From Acidobacterium sp. (GTDB taxonomy: Bacteria; Acidobacteriota; Terriglobia; Terriglobales; Acidobacteriaceae), in contig PMUI01000070.1 of assembly GCA_003166955.1 (NCBI GenBank), positions 62,001 to 126,000 of the forward strand: a DNA stretch of 64,000 nucleotides, read 5' to 3'. Made by a program: the position numbers and the translations under genes. The notes under the pieces were generated by a model. That model was not told where the DNA came from. It saw nothing but the letters and a program-made list of their open reading frames with translations, and made no database searches. This document shows positions 8,401 to 17,828 of the stretch, in pieces (positions within the stretch are counted from its first letter, which is position 1; each line of letters starts with the position of its first letter).

Positions 8401-11028
8401 TTGCGCTCCCTGGCGGCTCGCAATATACCGGACGGGCAACGCCCCCAGGATGAGAGCATCCGGCCGAGGGAGACGGCGGGACTTGCTCCGGAGGAAGTGG
8501 TTGCGGAGCGGTATGTTGTGAAACGGCGGCTGGGCGCGGGCGGGATGGGGGAAGCCTGGCTGGCCGAGGATCGGATCCTGCATCGGAAGCTGGTGCTGAA
8601 GCGGCTGACGGGGGCGGAGGCGGCGTCTTCGGATTCGCAAAATGCAATGCGCGCCGGGCATTTGCTGACTGAGGCGAAACGCGCAGCGGCCATCAGCAGT
8701 CCTCACATTTCACAGGTTTACGACGTGTGCAGCCACCGCGGCGAATGGCTGGTAGCGATGGAGTTCGTGGTGGGGCGCGATCTGCGAACGGTGCTGCGCG
8801 CGCCGCTGGAGGCTTCGACTTTCTTTTCGCTCGCGGTGCAGATTGCCGAGGCGATTGAGGCCGCGCACGCCAGCGGGATTCTGCACTGCGACATCAAGCC
8901 GGAAAACATCATGGTGACGGAGCAGGGCTTCGTCAAGGTGCTGGACTTTGGTTTGGCGCGGATGATGGCGAGTCAGGAGGGCACCAACGAGACGGTGAGC
9001 CTGACGGGAGCGGCGTTTGCAGGAACTCCGGGCTACATGGCGCCGGAGGTGCTGCGGGAGAACGAGCCGACGGAGCAGGCAGACATTTTTGCGCTGGGCG
9101 TGGTGCTGTATGAGATGGCGGGCGGGGCGGCTCCGTTCAAGGGCAAGAGCCTGGCGGACAGCGTGCAGATGACGCTGACGAATGAGCCTGCGGCGCTGGA
9201 TCTGAAGGCGCGGGGATTGCCGGCGGATTTGAATCGGGTGCTGAGGAAGGCGCTCGAGAAGCAGCCGGAGCGGCGGTACGCGACGGTCAGGGATTTGTCG
9301 ATCGACTTACGGAGTCTAACCCGGGATTCGGCGTCCGGCGGGGCACGGCAGCTGCCGTGGAATTATGGGGCGGTAGCCGGCGTGGCGGTGGTGGTGATTG
9401 CGGCGATTGCGGCGGGATGGATTTTGGTGCGGCGGGATGAGCGTCGAACACGACCGGCTCCGGCGGCTCCGAAGACGCGGCTGCTGGCGGTGCTTCCCTT
9501 CCACGTGATTCCCGAAGAGGCGCAACTGAGCGCGTACAGCGAGGGGCTGCGAGAGTCGATTACGTCGAGTCTGGCGCAAGAGGCGTCGTCGAATCGGATC
9601 GAAGTGCTGGCGGCGAGCGAGGTGCGGGCGCATGGGCTGAAGACTGCGGAGGAGGCGCACAAGGAGCTGGGCGCAGACCTCGCGATCGACGGGAGCTATC
9701 AGCAGTTCGGAAACCAGGTGCGGATTTCGTATGAGGTGAGCGACACGACGGGAAAGATCCTGCGTTCGGACACCGTGAACGGAACGCCCACGGATCCTTT
9801 CAAGCTCGAAGACGACGTGGTAAAGGGCGTACTCACGATGCTGAGCGTTTCAACCGCGGCGCCGGTTGGGGAAACCGCTGCGAGATTCGGGACGCGCGTG
9901 CCCGCGGCCTACGACGCGTACCTGAGAGGCGTGGGGTATCTGCGCGATTTTGATATCGCGGACAATTTGAAGAAGGCGGAGGAGAGCTTTACGGAGGCAA
10001 CGAAGGCCGATTCGGAATTTGCCGCAGCCTTTGCGGGCCTTGGAGAGACGCTGTGGGCGGAGTATCAGGCGAGCGCCGATGTAGGGAAGATTGAGCTGGC
10101 GCGGGCGAGCTGCGCGAAGGCTCTGCAACTGAATGCGCAAATCGCGGAGGCGCAGATTTGCCAGGGCACGATTGACGATGGGACGGGCCAGGCGAAGCAG
10201 GCGCAGCGGGAGTTTCAGGAGGCGCTGCGGCTGGATCCGCAGAGCGACAGCGCGCTGAACGGGCTGGCGCGGACCTACGAGGAGATGGAGCAGCCGGACC
10301 AGGCCGAGAAGGTGTACCAGCAGGCGATTGAGGCGCGGCCGTATTACTGGGCGAATTATTTTGCGCTGGCCAATTTTCTGCTGAGGCGCGCGGAATACGC
10401 GCAGGCGGCGACGGTGCTGCAGCAGGCGGTCGAGAAGTTTCCGGCGAACAGCGTTCTGGCGCGGCGGCTGGGAGTGGTGTATTTGCTCGAAGGGAAATTC
10501 GATGAGGCAGCGGCAAGCTTCGAGGACGCGATCCGCGGGAGCCCGCACGCCGAGGCGTATATGGATCTCGGGCAGGTGTATCTGCACCAGAAGAAATGGG
10601 GACCGGCGATAGCGGCGCTCGAGTCCGCGGAGCGGATGAAGCCGAATTCATTTGCGATCGAGGCCGATCTGGCGGATGCGTATGCGTGGGGCGGGCAGGC
10701 GGCGAAGGCGGAGGCTCGATACAAGGATGCGCTGGCGATGAGCAGCGACCGGTTGCGCGTGAATGCCCAGGACCTGGACGCGACGATGGTGGCGGCGTAC
10801 TGCTCGGCGGCCCTCGACCAGCGCGGGGATGCTCTGGGCTTTCTCAACGCCGCGTTGCAGCATGCGCCGGAGGATTCCGAGGTGAACTACTACGCGGCGC
10901 GGGTGTATGCGCGGCTGGGCGACGAGGGTGCGGCGCGAGCCTGGGCGGCGAAGGCGATCGCGCACGGGTATTCAAAGGCGGATATCGAGAGCGCGCCGGA
11001 TATGAAGGGCGTCGCCCCAGCGAAGTGA
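8401..11028 (+). CDS. Membrane Ser/Thr protein kinase with TPR tail
   Basis: The protein has about 875 residues. A Hanks-type kinase domain (about 38-300) contains the P-loop GAGGMGE, catalytic loop HCDIKPEN, DFG and an APE motif (GYMAPEVL). The catalytic-loop residue before Asp is Cys where RD kinases have Arg, so regulation by activation-loop phosphorylation may differ. A single membrane helix (VAGVAVVVIAAIAAGWILV, about 325-343) is followed by a TolB/FlgO-like segment (LLAVLPFHVIPEEAQL) and then roughly eight TPR-like repeats (about 500-860), presumably periplasmic. The start is uncertain: no ATG precedes the kinase domain, and TTG at 8401 has a weak GGGAGAG upstream. A PP2C-type phosphatase lies nearby on the other strand. 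Confidence 0.9.
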   Translation: MRSLAARNIPDGQRPQDESIRPRETAGLAPEEVVAERYVVKRRLGAGGMGEAWLAEDRILHRKLVLKRLTGAEAASSDSQNAMRAGHLLTEAKRAAAISSPHISQVYDVCSHRGEWLVAMEFVVGRDLRTVLRAPLEASTFFSLAVQIAEAIEAAHASGILHCDIKPENIMVTEQGFVKVLDFGLARMMASQEGTNETVSLTGAAFAGTPGYMAPEVLRENEPTEQADIFALGVVLYEMAGGAAPFKGKSLADSVQMTLTNEPAALDLKARGLPADLNRVLRKALEKQPERRYATVRDLSIDLRSLTRDSASGGARQLPWNYGAVAGVAVVVIAAIAAGWILVRRDERRTRPAPAAPKTRLLAVLPFHVIPEEAQLSAYSEGLRESITSSLAQEASSNRIEVLAASEVRAHGLKTAEEAHKELGADLAIDGSYQQFGNQVRISYEVSDTTGKILRSDTVNGTPTDPFKLEDDVVKGVLTMLSVSTAAPVGETAARFGTRVPAAYDAYLRGVGYLRDFDIADNLKKAEESFTEATKADSEFAAAFAGLGETLWAEYQASADVGKIELARASCAKALQLNAQIAEAQICQGTIDDGTGQAKQAQREFQEALRLDPQSDSALNGLARTYEEMEQPDQAEKVYQQAIEARPYYWANYFALANFLLRRAEYAQAATVLQQAVEKFPANSVLARRLGVVYLLEGKFDEAAASFEDAIRGSPHAEAYMDLGQVYLHQKKWGPAIAALESAERMKPNSFAIEADLADAYAWGGQAAKAEARYKDALAMSSDRLRVNAQDLDATMVAAYCSAALDQRGDALGFLNAALQHAPEDSEVNYYAARVYARLGDEGAARAWAAKAIAHGYSKADIESAPDMKGVAPAK

Positions 11029-11046
11029 GGGCCGACGCGACCTCTA

Positions 11047-11640
11047 TCAGTGACCGGTGATTCCGAGGTGCGGGTCGCGGCACTCGAGACGGCGGTGCTG
11101 CGGATCGAATTCAGCGACCGGCGCGTTGGGATCGACGGTGAGGAACTGGACCTCCAGCTTGTAGCGGCAGCCGATGGCTTCGGTTTTGGGCTCGGCGGTG
11201 TCGAAGTTGGGGGCGAAGTTGAAGTCCTCAGCGTGGAATTCGCGACTGAACGGATGAGCGGGGCAGGCCTGGCCGTTGGCGTTGGTCTTGTTGATGGGGA
11301 CGAGACGACGCACGCGGAAGGTGCGGCCGTTCCTGGATTCAAAGACGATGTGCTCGGCCATGGCTGCGGAGATGCACATGGGCTTATGGTCGGAGAACTC
11401 CTGGGCAGACACCTGCTCGTAGTGGCAAACCTCTTTGGGGTTGATGCGCTCGACATCGAGAACGCATTTGCGGCCTCGGGTTCCGGGAGGGGCGTCCCAT
11501 TTGCAGAGATTCTCAGCGTCTGTGTCGCCGGCGCAGATGTCGACGGCGCCGGAGGCGGCGGCCTTGGGCGCGGGACCGGATGCGTGCGCGGCGAGAGCGG
11601 TAACGATGAGAGTGGCGAGCGCAGCGATGGTGATTTTCAC
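11047..11640 (-). CDS. Secreted Cys-containing protein of unknown function
   Basis: The product has 197 residues from a GTG start that is preceded by GGAG seven bases upstream. The first ~22 residues form a signal peptide (VKITIAALATLIVTALAAHASG). The mature part has several Cys residues spread along its length (ICAG, LCKW, KCVL, VCHY, MCIS, ACPA, GCRY, ECRD), which suggests disulfide bonds outside the cytoplasm. No family was recognised. A much longer reading upstream exists but is proline/serine shadow sequence, and the signal peptide fixes this start. It lies between a kinase and a phosphatase gene, without clear functional connection. Confidence 0.72.
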   Translation of the reverse strand: MKITIAALATLIVTALAAHASGPAPKAAASGAVDICAGDTDAENLCKWDAPPGTRGRKCVLDVERINPKEVCHYEQVSAQEFSDHKPMCISAAMAEHIVFESRNGRTFRVRRLVPINKTNANGQACPAHPFSREFHAEDFNFAPNFDTAEPKTEAIGCRYKLEVQFLTVDPNAPVAEFDPQHRRLECRDPHLGITGH

Positions 11641-11749
11641 AGTGGTTCTCCTGGGAAGACGGATTAGGCCTCTGCGTGCGGGAGGCGGACGCGTGTCTAT
11701 GAAGGGGAGGGAGCAAGCATAGTGCTTTGAGGCGCGAGGTGCAAGGGGC

Positions 11750-13375
11750 CTAGCCCACGTAGCGGACGTCGAGGACGGTGCAGTCGTCGTCGGCGGCGAG
11801 GGTTCCAGCAAAGCGCTCGACCTGGAGGAAGATGTCGTCGAGGGTGGCTGCTTCGAATTCGGGGGCGGCGAGGCGGGCTTCGCCGTAGAATTCGCCGTCG
11901 GGGGCGGATGCTTCTGTAACACCGTCGGTGACAATCAGGACGCGGTCTCCGGGTTTGAGTTGCATCGAACCGGAGGAGAAGGGCGCGCCTTCGATGAGGC
12001 CGACGGGGAGATTCGATTCGGGGAGGCGCGAGCATCCGCTGGAATAGAGGAAGGGCGGGACGTGACCGCAGTTGATGTATTCCAGATGGCCTTCTGGGGA
12101 AATGCGGAGGATGGCCATGGTGGCGTACTTCTCGACATTCTTGCTGCAGATGTAGCGGTTGACGATGTCGGCGATGGTGGCGAGGGGCTGGCGGGCAATG
12201 AGCAGCGAATAGATGAGCCCCTGGAGGGTGGCGCCGAGGATGGCGGCGGAGATGCCTTTGCCGGAGATGTCGGCAACGATGACGGCGAGGGATTGTCCGT
12301 CTTCGATGATGTCGAAGAAGTCGCCGCCGCATTCGCGGCAGGGCACGGAGCGCGCGGCAACGGCCGCCCAGGTAAGAGTAGGCGGGCGGACAGTCATGAG
12401 GCCGCGCTGAATTTCGGCGGCGATGTTCATTTCCTGGCGGTAGACGCGCTCGCGCTCTTCGGAGACGGCGAGCTGAGCATTGTCGATGAGGGCGGCGGCG
12501 TCGGTGGCGATGGTGCGCAGGAGATCGTTGTCGATCTGAGTGAGCGAGCCGGGGCGAAGGCGGCTGTCGAGATAGAGGAGGCCGAGGAGGTCGGTGTCGC
12601 GCGCGGCGGCGCCGGGCCGGCGTTTGCGAAGGGGGATGCAGGTGACGGAGCGGATGCTGTGCGCGACCATGCTGGCGGAGCGGGTCTCGGGGTCGGCGCT
12701 GAGGGTGTCGGTGACGATGAATTCATTGGAGGTGCTGACGGCCTGGCGCATGGCGCCGTGGGAGAGGGTGGAGACGTCGGTAAGGCCCTCGCCTTTGTCG
12801 TTGCGGCCGAGGGCGAGGACCATTTCGCCGGCTTCGTTGCGGAGGAAGACGTAGCCGCGCTCGACCTGGGTGAGCTGGAGGGTGGTGTCGAGGAGGGCAG
12901 CGAGGATCTGGTCGACGGCGTCGGACGTATTGAGCTTGCGGGCGGACTCGAAGAACCAGCGGAGCTTGTCGAGGGCGTTGCCGGAGGCGCCGACTCCGGG
13001 AATCTGCTCGATGATTTCGCGGAGGGTCGAAGTGTCGTTGAGATCTTCGTCAGGGGCGTTTGCGGCGTGGATGCGGAGGCTGGGGCCATCGAGGGCGCCG
13101 AAGTGGATCGTGTCCTTTTCGCCGATGAGGTGGCGGGCGGCGGCGGGTTGGCCGTTGACGAAGGTGCCGTGACGGCTGCCCTGGTCCACCATGAAGACAC
13201 CACCGGCCTCAACGATCAGCTCGGCATGGCGTCGCGAGACGAAGGGGTGGGCGAGGACGAGGTCGTTCTCGGGGAGGCGGCCGATGGAGAAGGGCGAGTG
13301 GCTAATGGTGACGGTGCGGCGGTTCGAGCCGTCGATGAGGGTGAAGGAGACCGGGGCCGCATTCGTGGTGGACAT
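11750..13375 (-). CDS. FHA-GAF-PP2C (SpoIIE-type) phosphatase
   Basis: The protein has 541 residues. An N-terminal FHA domain (about 10-100) shows FSIGRLPENDLVLAHPFVSRRHAEL and GSRHGTFVNG and would bind phosphothreonine. A GAF domain follows (about 145-320). The C-terminal PP2C/SpoIIE phosphatase domain (about 345-541) has GGDFFDIIE and VADISGKGISAA with metal-binding Asp residues, and ends DDCTVLDVRYVG. Such proteins dephosphorylate anti-anti-sigma or kinase substrates in the cytoplasm (known for the family). The TPR-tailed kinase 700 bp away is a candidate partner (inference). The start ATG was chosen because the FHA domain begins right after it. Confidence 0.9.
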   Translation of the reverse strand: MSTTNAAPVSFTLIDGSNRRTVTISHSPFSIGRLPENDLVLAHPFVSRRHAELIVEAGGVFMVDQGSRHGTFVNGQPAAARHLIGEKDTIHFGALDGPSLRIHAANAPDEDLNDTSTLREIIEQIPGVGASGNALDKLRWFFESARKLNTSDAVDQILAALLDTTLQLTQVERGYVFLRNEAGEMVLALGRNDKGEGLTDVSTLSHGAMRQAVSTSNEFIVTDTLSADPETRSASMVAHSIRSVTCIPLRKRRPGAAARDTDLLGLLYLDSRLRPGSLTQIDNDLLRTIATDAAALIDNAQLAVSEERERVYRQEMNIAAEIQRGLMTVRPPTLTWAAVAARSVPCRECGGDFFDIIEDGQSLAVIVADISGKGISAAILGATLQGLIYSLLIARQPLATIADIVNRYICSKNVEKYATMAILRISPEGHLEYINCGHVPPFLYSSGCSRLPESNLPVGLIEGAPFSSGSMQLKPGDRVLIVTDGVTEASAPDGEFYGEARLAAPEFEAATLDDIFLQVERFAGTLAADDDCTVLDVRYVG

Positions 13376-13494
13376 TGTGGTGGGAATTATAGACGGCGTT
13401 CGGCGCTCGGCGGACGGCGTCCACAAAAACAGCGTTGGGCGGTTAGCGGCTGGTTAAAAAGCGGTCAGCTAAGAAGAGGTCGGCCGTAGAGCGG

Positions 13495-13905
13495 TTAGCG
13501 GGGGGAGGCCAGGCGGCGGCAGAAGAGCAGGCAGGCACCGGAGATGACGAGGGAGATGACCAGCCACGTTGCGCCGCTGGTCTGATGGGATAGGTGAGCG
13601 GCGAGGGTCTGCACGTTGATTTGCCAGTTCAGAGAGATAGCCGGCGCGCGGAGAGACGCTGGGGACTCGAGAACCGAAACGATGGTGGCGATGAGGAGCG
13701 CCAGGACAGCGACGGCGGCGACGAGGCCGGGGAGGGCGCGCTTCCAAGGAAACGGGAGCGGCGCGGGCGCGGAGGCTTGGCGGTAGACGGCGGTCATGAC
13801 GCTGTCGGCAAAACCGGAGGACGGCAGGATGCTGTCGCTGGCGCCGGTGAGCGCGCGGTCGAGGTCGGCTTCGGTGAGTTGCGGGTTGGTCGGTTTGGGA
13901 TTCAT
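13495..13905 (-). CDS. Small membrane protein, probable anti-sigma factor
   Basis: The 136-residue protein has a short cytoplasmic N terminus (LTEADLDRALTGA...FADSVMTAVYRQ), one membrane segment near 55-77 (ALPGLVAAVAVLALLIATIVSV) and a second near 110-127 (ATWLVISLVISGACLLFC). It overlaps the upstream ECF sigma gene by 4 bp (ATGA), which implies translational coupling. By position and topology it is probably the cognate anti-sigma factor, although no HxxxCxxC zinc motif is present and the sequence is not diagnostic. Confidence 0.75.
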   Translation of the reverse strand: MNPKPTNPQLTEADLDRALTGASDSILPSSGFADSVMTAVYRQASAPAPLPFPWKRALPGLVAAVAVLALLIATIVSVLESPASLRAPAISLNWQINVQTLAAHLSHQTSGATWLVISLVISGACLLFCRRLASPR

Positions 13906-14534
13906 GGAGTTCTGGCCTCCTTTGAGTGCTGCGGAGTGAGGCTTGCAAATTTCGATGCGCGGCCGGGCCGGGAGAATTTGGAGCGCAGGAGCTCGCGGCC
14001 GCGGAAGAGGCGCGCCTTGACGGTGCCTTCGGGGATGCGGAGGGTGCGGGCAGCGGCGGGGACATCCTGCTCGTGGAAATAGAAGAGGAGGACAGCGTCG
14101 CGGTATTTGGGGGGAAGGGCGAGGACGGCGCGGCGGAGTGATTCGTCGCGGGAGGCGTCTTCGAAGGCGGCTGCGGCCGAGAGGCGGGGATCGGGTGGCT
14201 CGGCGATTTCGTCGAGAGAGAGCGGGGTGGCGGGGAGGCGGCGGAGTTCGGTGCGGTACAGATTGGTGGCGAGCGAGAAGAGCCAGGTGGAGAAGGCTGA
14301 GTCGCCGCGAAACTGGGCGAGATTGCGGAAGGCGCGGAGGAAGGCTTCCTGGGCCATTTCTTCGGCGCGGCCGCGGTCGCGGCAGAAGCGCCAGGCGAGA
14401 TTGACGAGGGGCGATTGCCAGCGGCGGACGATGCCCTCGAAGACGCGGGTGTCGCCGGCAACGACGCGGGCGACCATAACTTCGTCGGGAGCTTCGTCGG
14501 TGAAGGACGGGTTGGGCACCTGGTCTGCTTTCAC
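13902..14534 (-). CDS. ECF-type RNA polymerase sigma factor
   Basis: The 210-residue protein has sigma region 2 at about 35-100 (FEGIVRRWQSPLVNLAWRF, EEMAQEAFLRAFRNLAQFRG, FSTWLFSLATNLYRTELRR). Region 4 lies at about 135-185 (LPPKYRDAVLLFYFHEQDVPAAARTLRIPEGTVKARLFRGRELL). There is no region 1 or 3, as in ECF sigma factors. It is co-translated with the small membrane protein downstream, the usual sigma/anti-sigma arrangement. The signal it responds to is unknown. Confidence 0.93.
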   Translation of the reverse strand: MKADQVPNPSFTDEAPDEVMVARVVAGDTRVFEGIVRRWQSPLVNLAWRFCRDRGRAEEMAQEAFLRAFRNLAQFRGDSAFSTWLFSLATNLYRTELRRLPATPLSLDEIAEPPDPRLSAAAAFEDASRDESLRRAVLALPPKYRDAVLLFYFHEQDVPAAARTLRIPEGTVKARLFRGRELLRSKFSRPGRASKFASLTPQHSKEARTP

Positions 14535-14700
14535 TTGCAGTCTTCCTGTGCGGTGAGACCAGGAATGATGGTGCGCGGTTTCATTATTTATGTCGAGGAT
14601 TCCCTGCGGAGAATTTGAAACCGGAAAAGCGAAGGGCTGGTCGTACGGGGTGAAGCGGCAGAAAGTAGCGCCGCACGAGTAGAGGAAGAGGAGAAGAGCT

Positions 14701-15111
14701 ATGACAAACGAATTCGCTGGACCGGAGTCCCTGCTTTTTGTGTTTCTGGCAGTTGGAGCGGTGGCGCTGTTTTCGATGATCTCAGTTGCGGTGTGGTCGG
14801 GCGCGCGGCGCCAGGAACGCGAGGCCTACTACAAGAACGACATGCTGAAGAAGGTGGCGGAGTCGCAGGGGCCTGGGGCGACATCGGCGCTGGAGATGAT
14901 GCGGGAGGAAGCGCGGCTCGCTGCGATCAGGACGAAGCAGGGTTTGCAGATCGGCGGGCTGGTCACGGCCGGGGCAGGCCTGGGAGTGGTCATCTTTCTG
15001 CGAGTGCTGCTGGGAGCGAACGAGGGCGTTTATCTTTGCGGGCTGATTCCGCTGTTTGTGGGCATGGCGCTGTATGCGAGCTCCTATGTGGTGAAGACGG
15101 CTACGGAGTGA
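14701..15111 (+). CDS. Small three-helix membrane protein of unknown function
   Basis: The 136-residue protein has three predicted membrane helices: about 10-33 (LLFVFLAVGAVALFSMISVAV), 82-103 (GGLVTAGAGLGVVIFLRVLL) and 108-128. Between the first two lies a charged cytoplasmic stretch (REAYYKNDMLKKVAESQG). An SD-like GAAGAGGAG precedes the ATG. It is divergent from the ECF sigma gene. Similar proteins are found beside ECF sigma factors in Acidobacteria (recalled, not checked), so it may be a regulon member. No enzymatic motif is present. Confidence 0.75.
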   Translation: MTNEFAGPESLLFVFLAVGAVALFSMISVAVWSGARRQEREAYYKNDMLKKVAESQGPGATSALEMMREEARLAAIRTKQGLQIGGLVTAGAGLGVVIFLRVLLGANEGVYLCGLIPLFVGMALYASSYVVKTATE

Positions 15112-15529
15112 TCAGAACAGGGAACAGGCAATAGGAACAGGGAATAGCGCTCGGCGTTCAGAGCACGGAGCACAGAGCACAGAGCACAGAGCACAGAAAA
15201 GCGAAATCGCAGCGACGCCACTTCGCAAGGCGTTCGGCTGATGCTGAACGCCGCGACTCAATTTCCAGGGAAAAAGCAGGGTTGGGCACGATTCTTCGCG
15301 CAAGAGCGGGGGCGAAGCTTCGCGAGGCATTGGCCGGCGTGAGTTGATGTTCCGGATTGGAACCGGGACGGGACGATCCACCGGGTTGCTGTGCGCGCCG
15401 CATCATCGCGCGCGGATTCCCGCCGATGAGGGAGGCATCCGGGAAGGAAATCGCGTGAGAACTGCGCATCCGCAGCGGGAGGAACGTGCGCTGGGTGTCG
15501 ATGAGCAACGACAGGGCGAGGGAGGCGCG
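15112..15529. other. Gap ahead of the chemosensory operon, with GAGCACA repeats
   Basis: The first ~90 bp are low-complexity: an A-GGGAACAG-type word is repeated, then GAGCACA or a close variant occurs about five times in tandem (15160-15196). The rest (15200-15529) holds no supportable gene and should contain the operon promoter, although I could not recognise it. An open frame extends upstream of the next gene's ATG to 15344 but reads as arginine-rich shadow. Confidence 0.55.
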
Positions 15530-17254
15530 ATGACAGCGGCAGCGGAGGAGGCAGGGGCGCCGCGCGTTCTCAGGGGTCTGGAAGACGACCTTGGAGCGGT
15601 ACTGGCTGAGTCGGAGAGGGAAATGGGGAAGCTGGGCAGCGACTTCGAAGGTCTGGCCCAGGAGACCAGCGCGATCCTCGAGACGGCGCGAACGATCGTC
15701 GGCTGCGCGGAGAGCGAGCGAATGGCGTCGGTGCTGCCGCGGGTCGCGAAGCTGGGAACGGTGGCCAGGGCGTTCATCGGGGAGCGGCTGGCAGCCACGG
15801 CGGGAATTCTGGACACGGTGATGGCGGAGGCGGCGCAACTGGAGCGGCTGGAGCAGCTGACGCGGGGACAGAAGGCCATCGTGAAGGAAACCGGGATGCT
15901 GCGGGTGCTGACCAACATCGAAGTGGCGCGGCTGGGCGAGGTGGGGACGGGGTTTCAGTATCTGGCGGTGGAGCTGGACGACTTTTCGCGTGCGGTAGCT
16001 CGCAGCACCAACGAACTGACCAGTCTCACGGAGGAGCGGCGCAAGACGATCGAGGAAACGCGGCGGACGCTGGCGCTGGAATTGCCGCAGATGCGGGAGG
16101 GCTTCGCGCGCATGGAGGGGAGCCTCGAGAACGCGCAGAGCCTGGTGGATGCCACCCTGGCCCAGATGTACCAGACACCGGCGCGGTTCAGGGGCTGCGT
16201 GGAAGAGGTGGCGGGCAAGATTGCGGGGGTGGTGGCGGCGATTCAGGCGCATGACATCACGCGCCAGCAGATCGAGCACGTGCAGGAGGCGCTGGGAACG
16301 ATTGCGGCCGGCCTCGACGGCGGAGATGGCGCGGCCGGCGGGGCGATGTGGGCGGGCCTGGCGATCCAGAGCTATCAGCTGCGCAACGTACAGCAGACGA
16401 TCGAGGGATGGATGACGCAGATCAGAACGTGCCTCGAGGGGATCGCACAGATCGCCGGCGCGGAGCTTTTGAACCTGAGCCCGATGATCATGAGCCAGGA
16501 GAGAGTCCTGACGGCGCAGCTGACGCGTATCGAGGGGCTGGAGGAGGAGTGCGAGGCGGAGGATGCGAAGGTGCAGGCGTCGTTTGCCGGCATCTCGGGG
16601 CTGATGCAGCTGGTGAGCGAGCATTTGGTGCGTTCGAAGGCAGTGCGGGACCGGCTGCAGCTGCTGATGTTCAACTCGATCGTGGAGGCGAGCCACCTGG
16701 GCACGCAGGCGGACGGGATCCTGGAGATTTCGAAGTCGATCAAGCGCATTTCGGCGGCCTGGGCGGAGATCACCACGCAATCGGAAGCGGCAACCCAGGA
16801 AATCGGGACGCTGGTGGAGCAGAGCGGTTCGACGCTGGAAGCATTTTCGGAGGGCAGCTACGCGGGCCTGCGGGAGGCGCGGAACGAAACCGAAGAAGGC
16901 CTCGCGATCCTGCGGGAGACAGCGCACGTCGCGGACACGCAGGGACGGGACATTGAGGCGACGGTGCGGGCGCTGCAGGCACGGATCGCGGAGGTTGGCC
17001 GGGCAGCGGACCGGCTGGAGTCGTGCTTTGGGCGGCTGGGCACGGCGCTCAGGAGCATCGAGGTGGCCCGGGAGGAACTGGAGAAGGACAACCCAGCGGG
17101 GAGCGGCGACTACGACCGAGCGGCGGTGGAGGAGCGGTTTTCCGCAAGCTACACCACGGAGATGGAGCGCGCCGTGCTGCGGGCGGCCCTCGAAGGAGGA
17201 CCCTTGCCGGAAGCGGAGCAGAGCTTTGCCGGCAACAGCGTGGAACTTTTCTGA
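15530..17254 (+). CDS. Soluble methyl-accepting chemotaxis-like protein
   Basis: The 574-residue, almost entirely helical protein has no membrane segment and no recognised sensor domain. It begins at an ATG preceded by GGAGG four bases upstream. Near residues 380-400 the segment LQLLMFNSIVEASHLGTQADG aligns by eye with the MCP signalling tip ([14 protein letters not shown]), and long flanking coiled coils resemble methylation helices. It is therefore a divergent cytoplasmic chemoreceptor or receptor-like scaffold at the head of the operon. The degenerate tip raises doubt over CheA/CheW binding. An alternative reading is a structural coiled-coil partner of the array. Confidence 0.75.
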   Translation: MTAAAEEAGAPRVLRGLEDDLGAVLAESEREMGKLGSDFEGLAQETSAILETARTIVGCAESERMASVLPRVAKLGTVARAFIGERLAATAGILDTVMAEAAQLERLEQLTRGQKAIVKETGMLRVLTNIEVARLGEVGTGFQYLAVELDDFSRAVARSTNELTSLTEERRKTIEETRRTLALELPQMREGFARMEGSLENAQSLVDATLAQMYQTPARFRGCVEEVAGKIAGVVAAIQAHDITRQQIEHVQEALGTIAAGLDGGDGAAGGAMWAGLAIQSYQLRNVQQTIEGWMTQIRTCLEGIAQIAGAELLNLSPMIMSQERVLTAQLTRIEGLEEECEAEDAKVQASFAGISGLMQLVSEHLVRSKAVRDRLQLLMFNSIVEASHLGTQADGILEISKSIKRISAAWAEITTQSEAATQEIGTLVEQSGSTLEAFSEGSYAGLREARNETEEGLAILRETAHVADTQGRDIEATVRALQARIAEVGRAADRLESCFGRLGTALRSIEVAREELEKDNPAGSGDYDRAAVEERFSASYTTEMERAVLRAALEGGPLPEAEQSFAGNSVELF

Positions 17255-17443
17255 GATGAGGCGGACCGCAGCAACGCGCGTTTCGATCAGGGACCTTCGC
17301 TGTTGTCTGTGGATTTCGTAACCGAGGTAAGGGGCGTGCCCGTTTGCGGAAGGCGGATGCCGCTTCGGGAAATGGCTGCACGGAGGACTTTTGAGTCCGG
17401 AGAAAAGCCTGGTTTTCACCGATGAAGGAGATATAGGGTCCAT

Positions 17444-17806
17444 ATGAAACAGGTGCTGACAGTGGACGATTCGGCGAGCGTGCGGCAGATGGTGAGCTTC
17501 ACGCTGCGCAAGGCCGGCTACGGGGTGATGGAGGCGGTCGACGGGAAGCAGGGACTGGAAAAGGCGGGAGGGCAGAAGTTTGACCTGGTAATCACCGATC
17601 TGAACATGCCGGTGATGGACGGGATCGAGATGACGGCGGGGATGCGGAAGCTGCCTGGGTATTCGTTTACGCCCATTTTGATGCTGACGACCGAGTCGCA
17701 GCCGGAAAAGAAGGATGCGGGGCGCAAGGCGGGAACGACGGGCTGGATCGTGAAGCCGTTCCAGGCCGAGCAGCTGATCGCGGTCGTGCAGAAGCTGGTC
17801 CGCTAA
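17444..17806 (+). CDS. cheY: CheY-type single-domain response regulator
   Basis: The 120-residue receiver domain has the acidic pair DD at residues 8-9, phospho-acceptor Asp in DLVITDLNMPVMDG (about residue 52), Thr in LMLTTESQ (about 82) and Lys in WIVKPF (about 104). It has no output domain, so it acts by binding a partner. It would accept phosphate from CheA of the same operon. A good ribosome binding site (AAGGAGA) precedes the ATG. Confidence 0.93.
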   Translation: MKQVLTVDDSASVRQMVSFTLRKAGYGVMEAVDGKQGLEKAGGQKFDLVITDLNMPVMDGIEMTAGMRKLPGYSFTPILMLTTESQPEKKDAGRKAGTTGWIVKPFQAEQLIAVVQKLVR

Positions 17807-17828
17807 CTGGATTGGAGGGGAGAGAACC

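Noticed and set aside
11960-13489. A 509-codon plus-strand frame opposite the FHA-PP2C gene.
   Set aside because: Gly/Asp/Glu/Val-rich shadow with no motifs; the minus strand has complete FHA, GAF and phosphatase domains.
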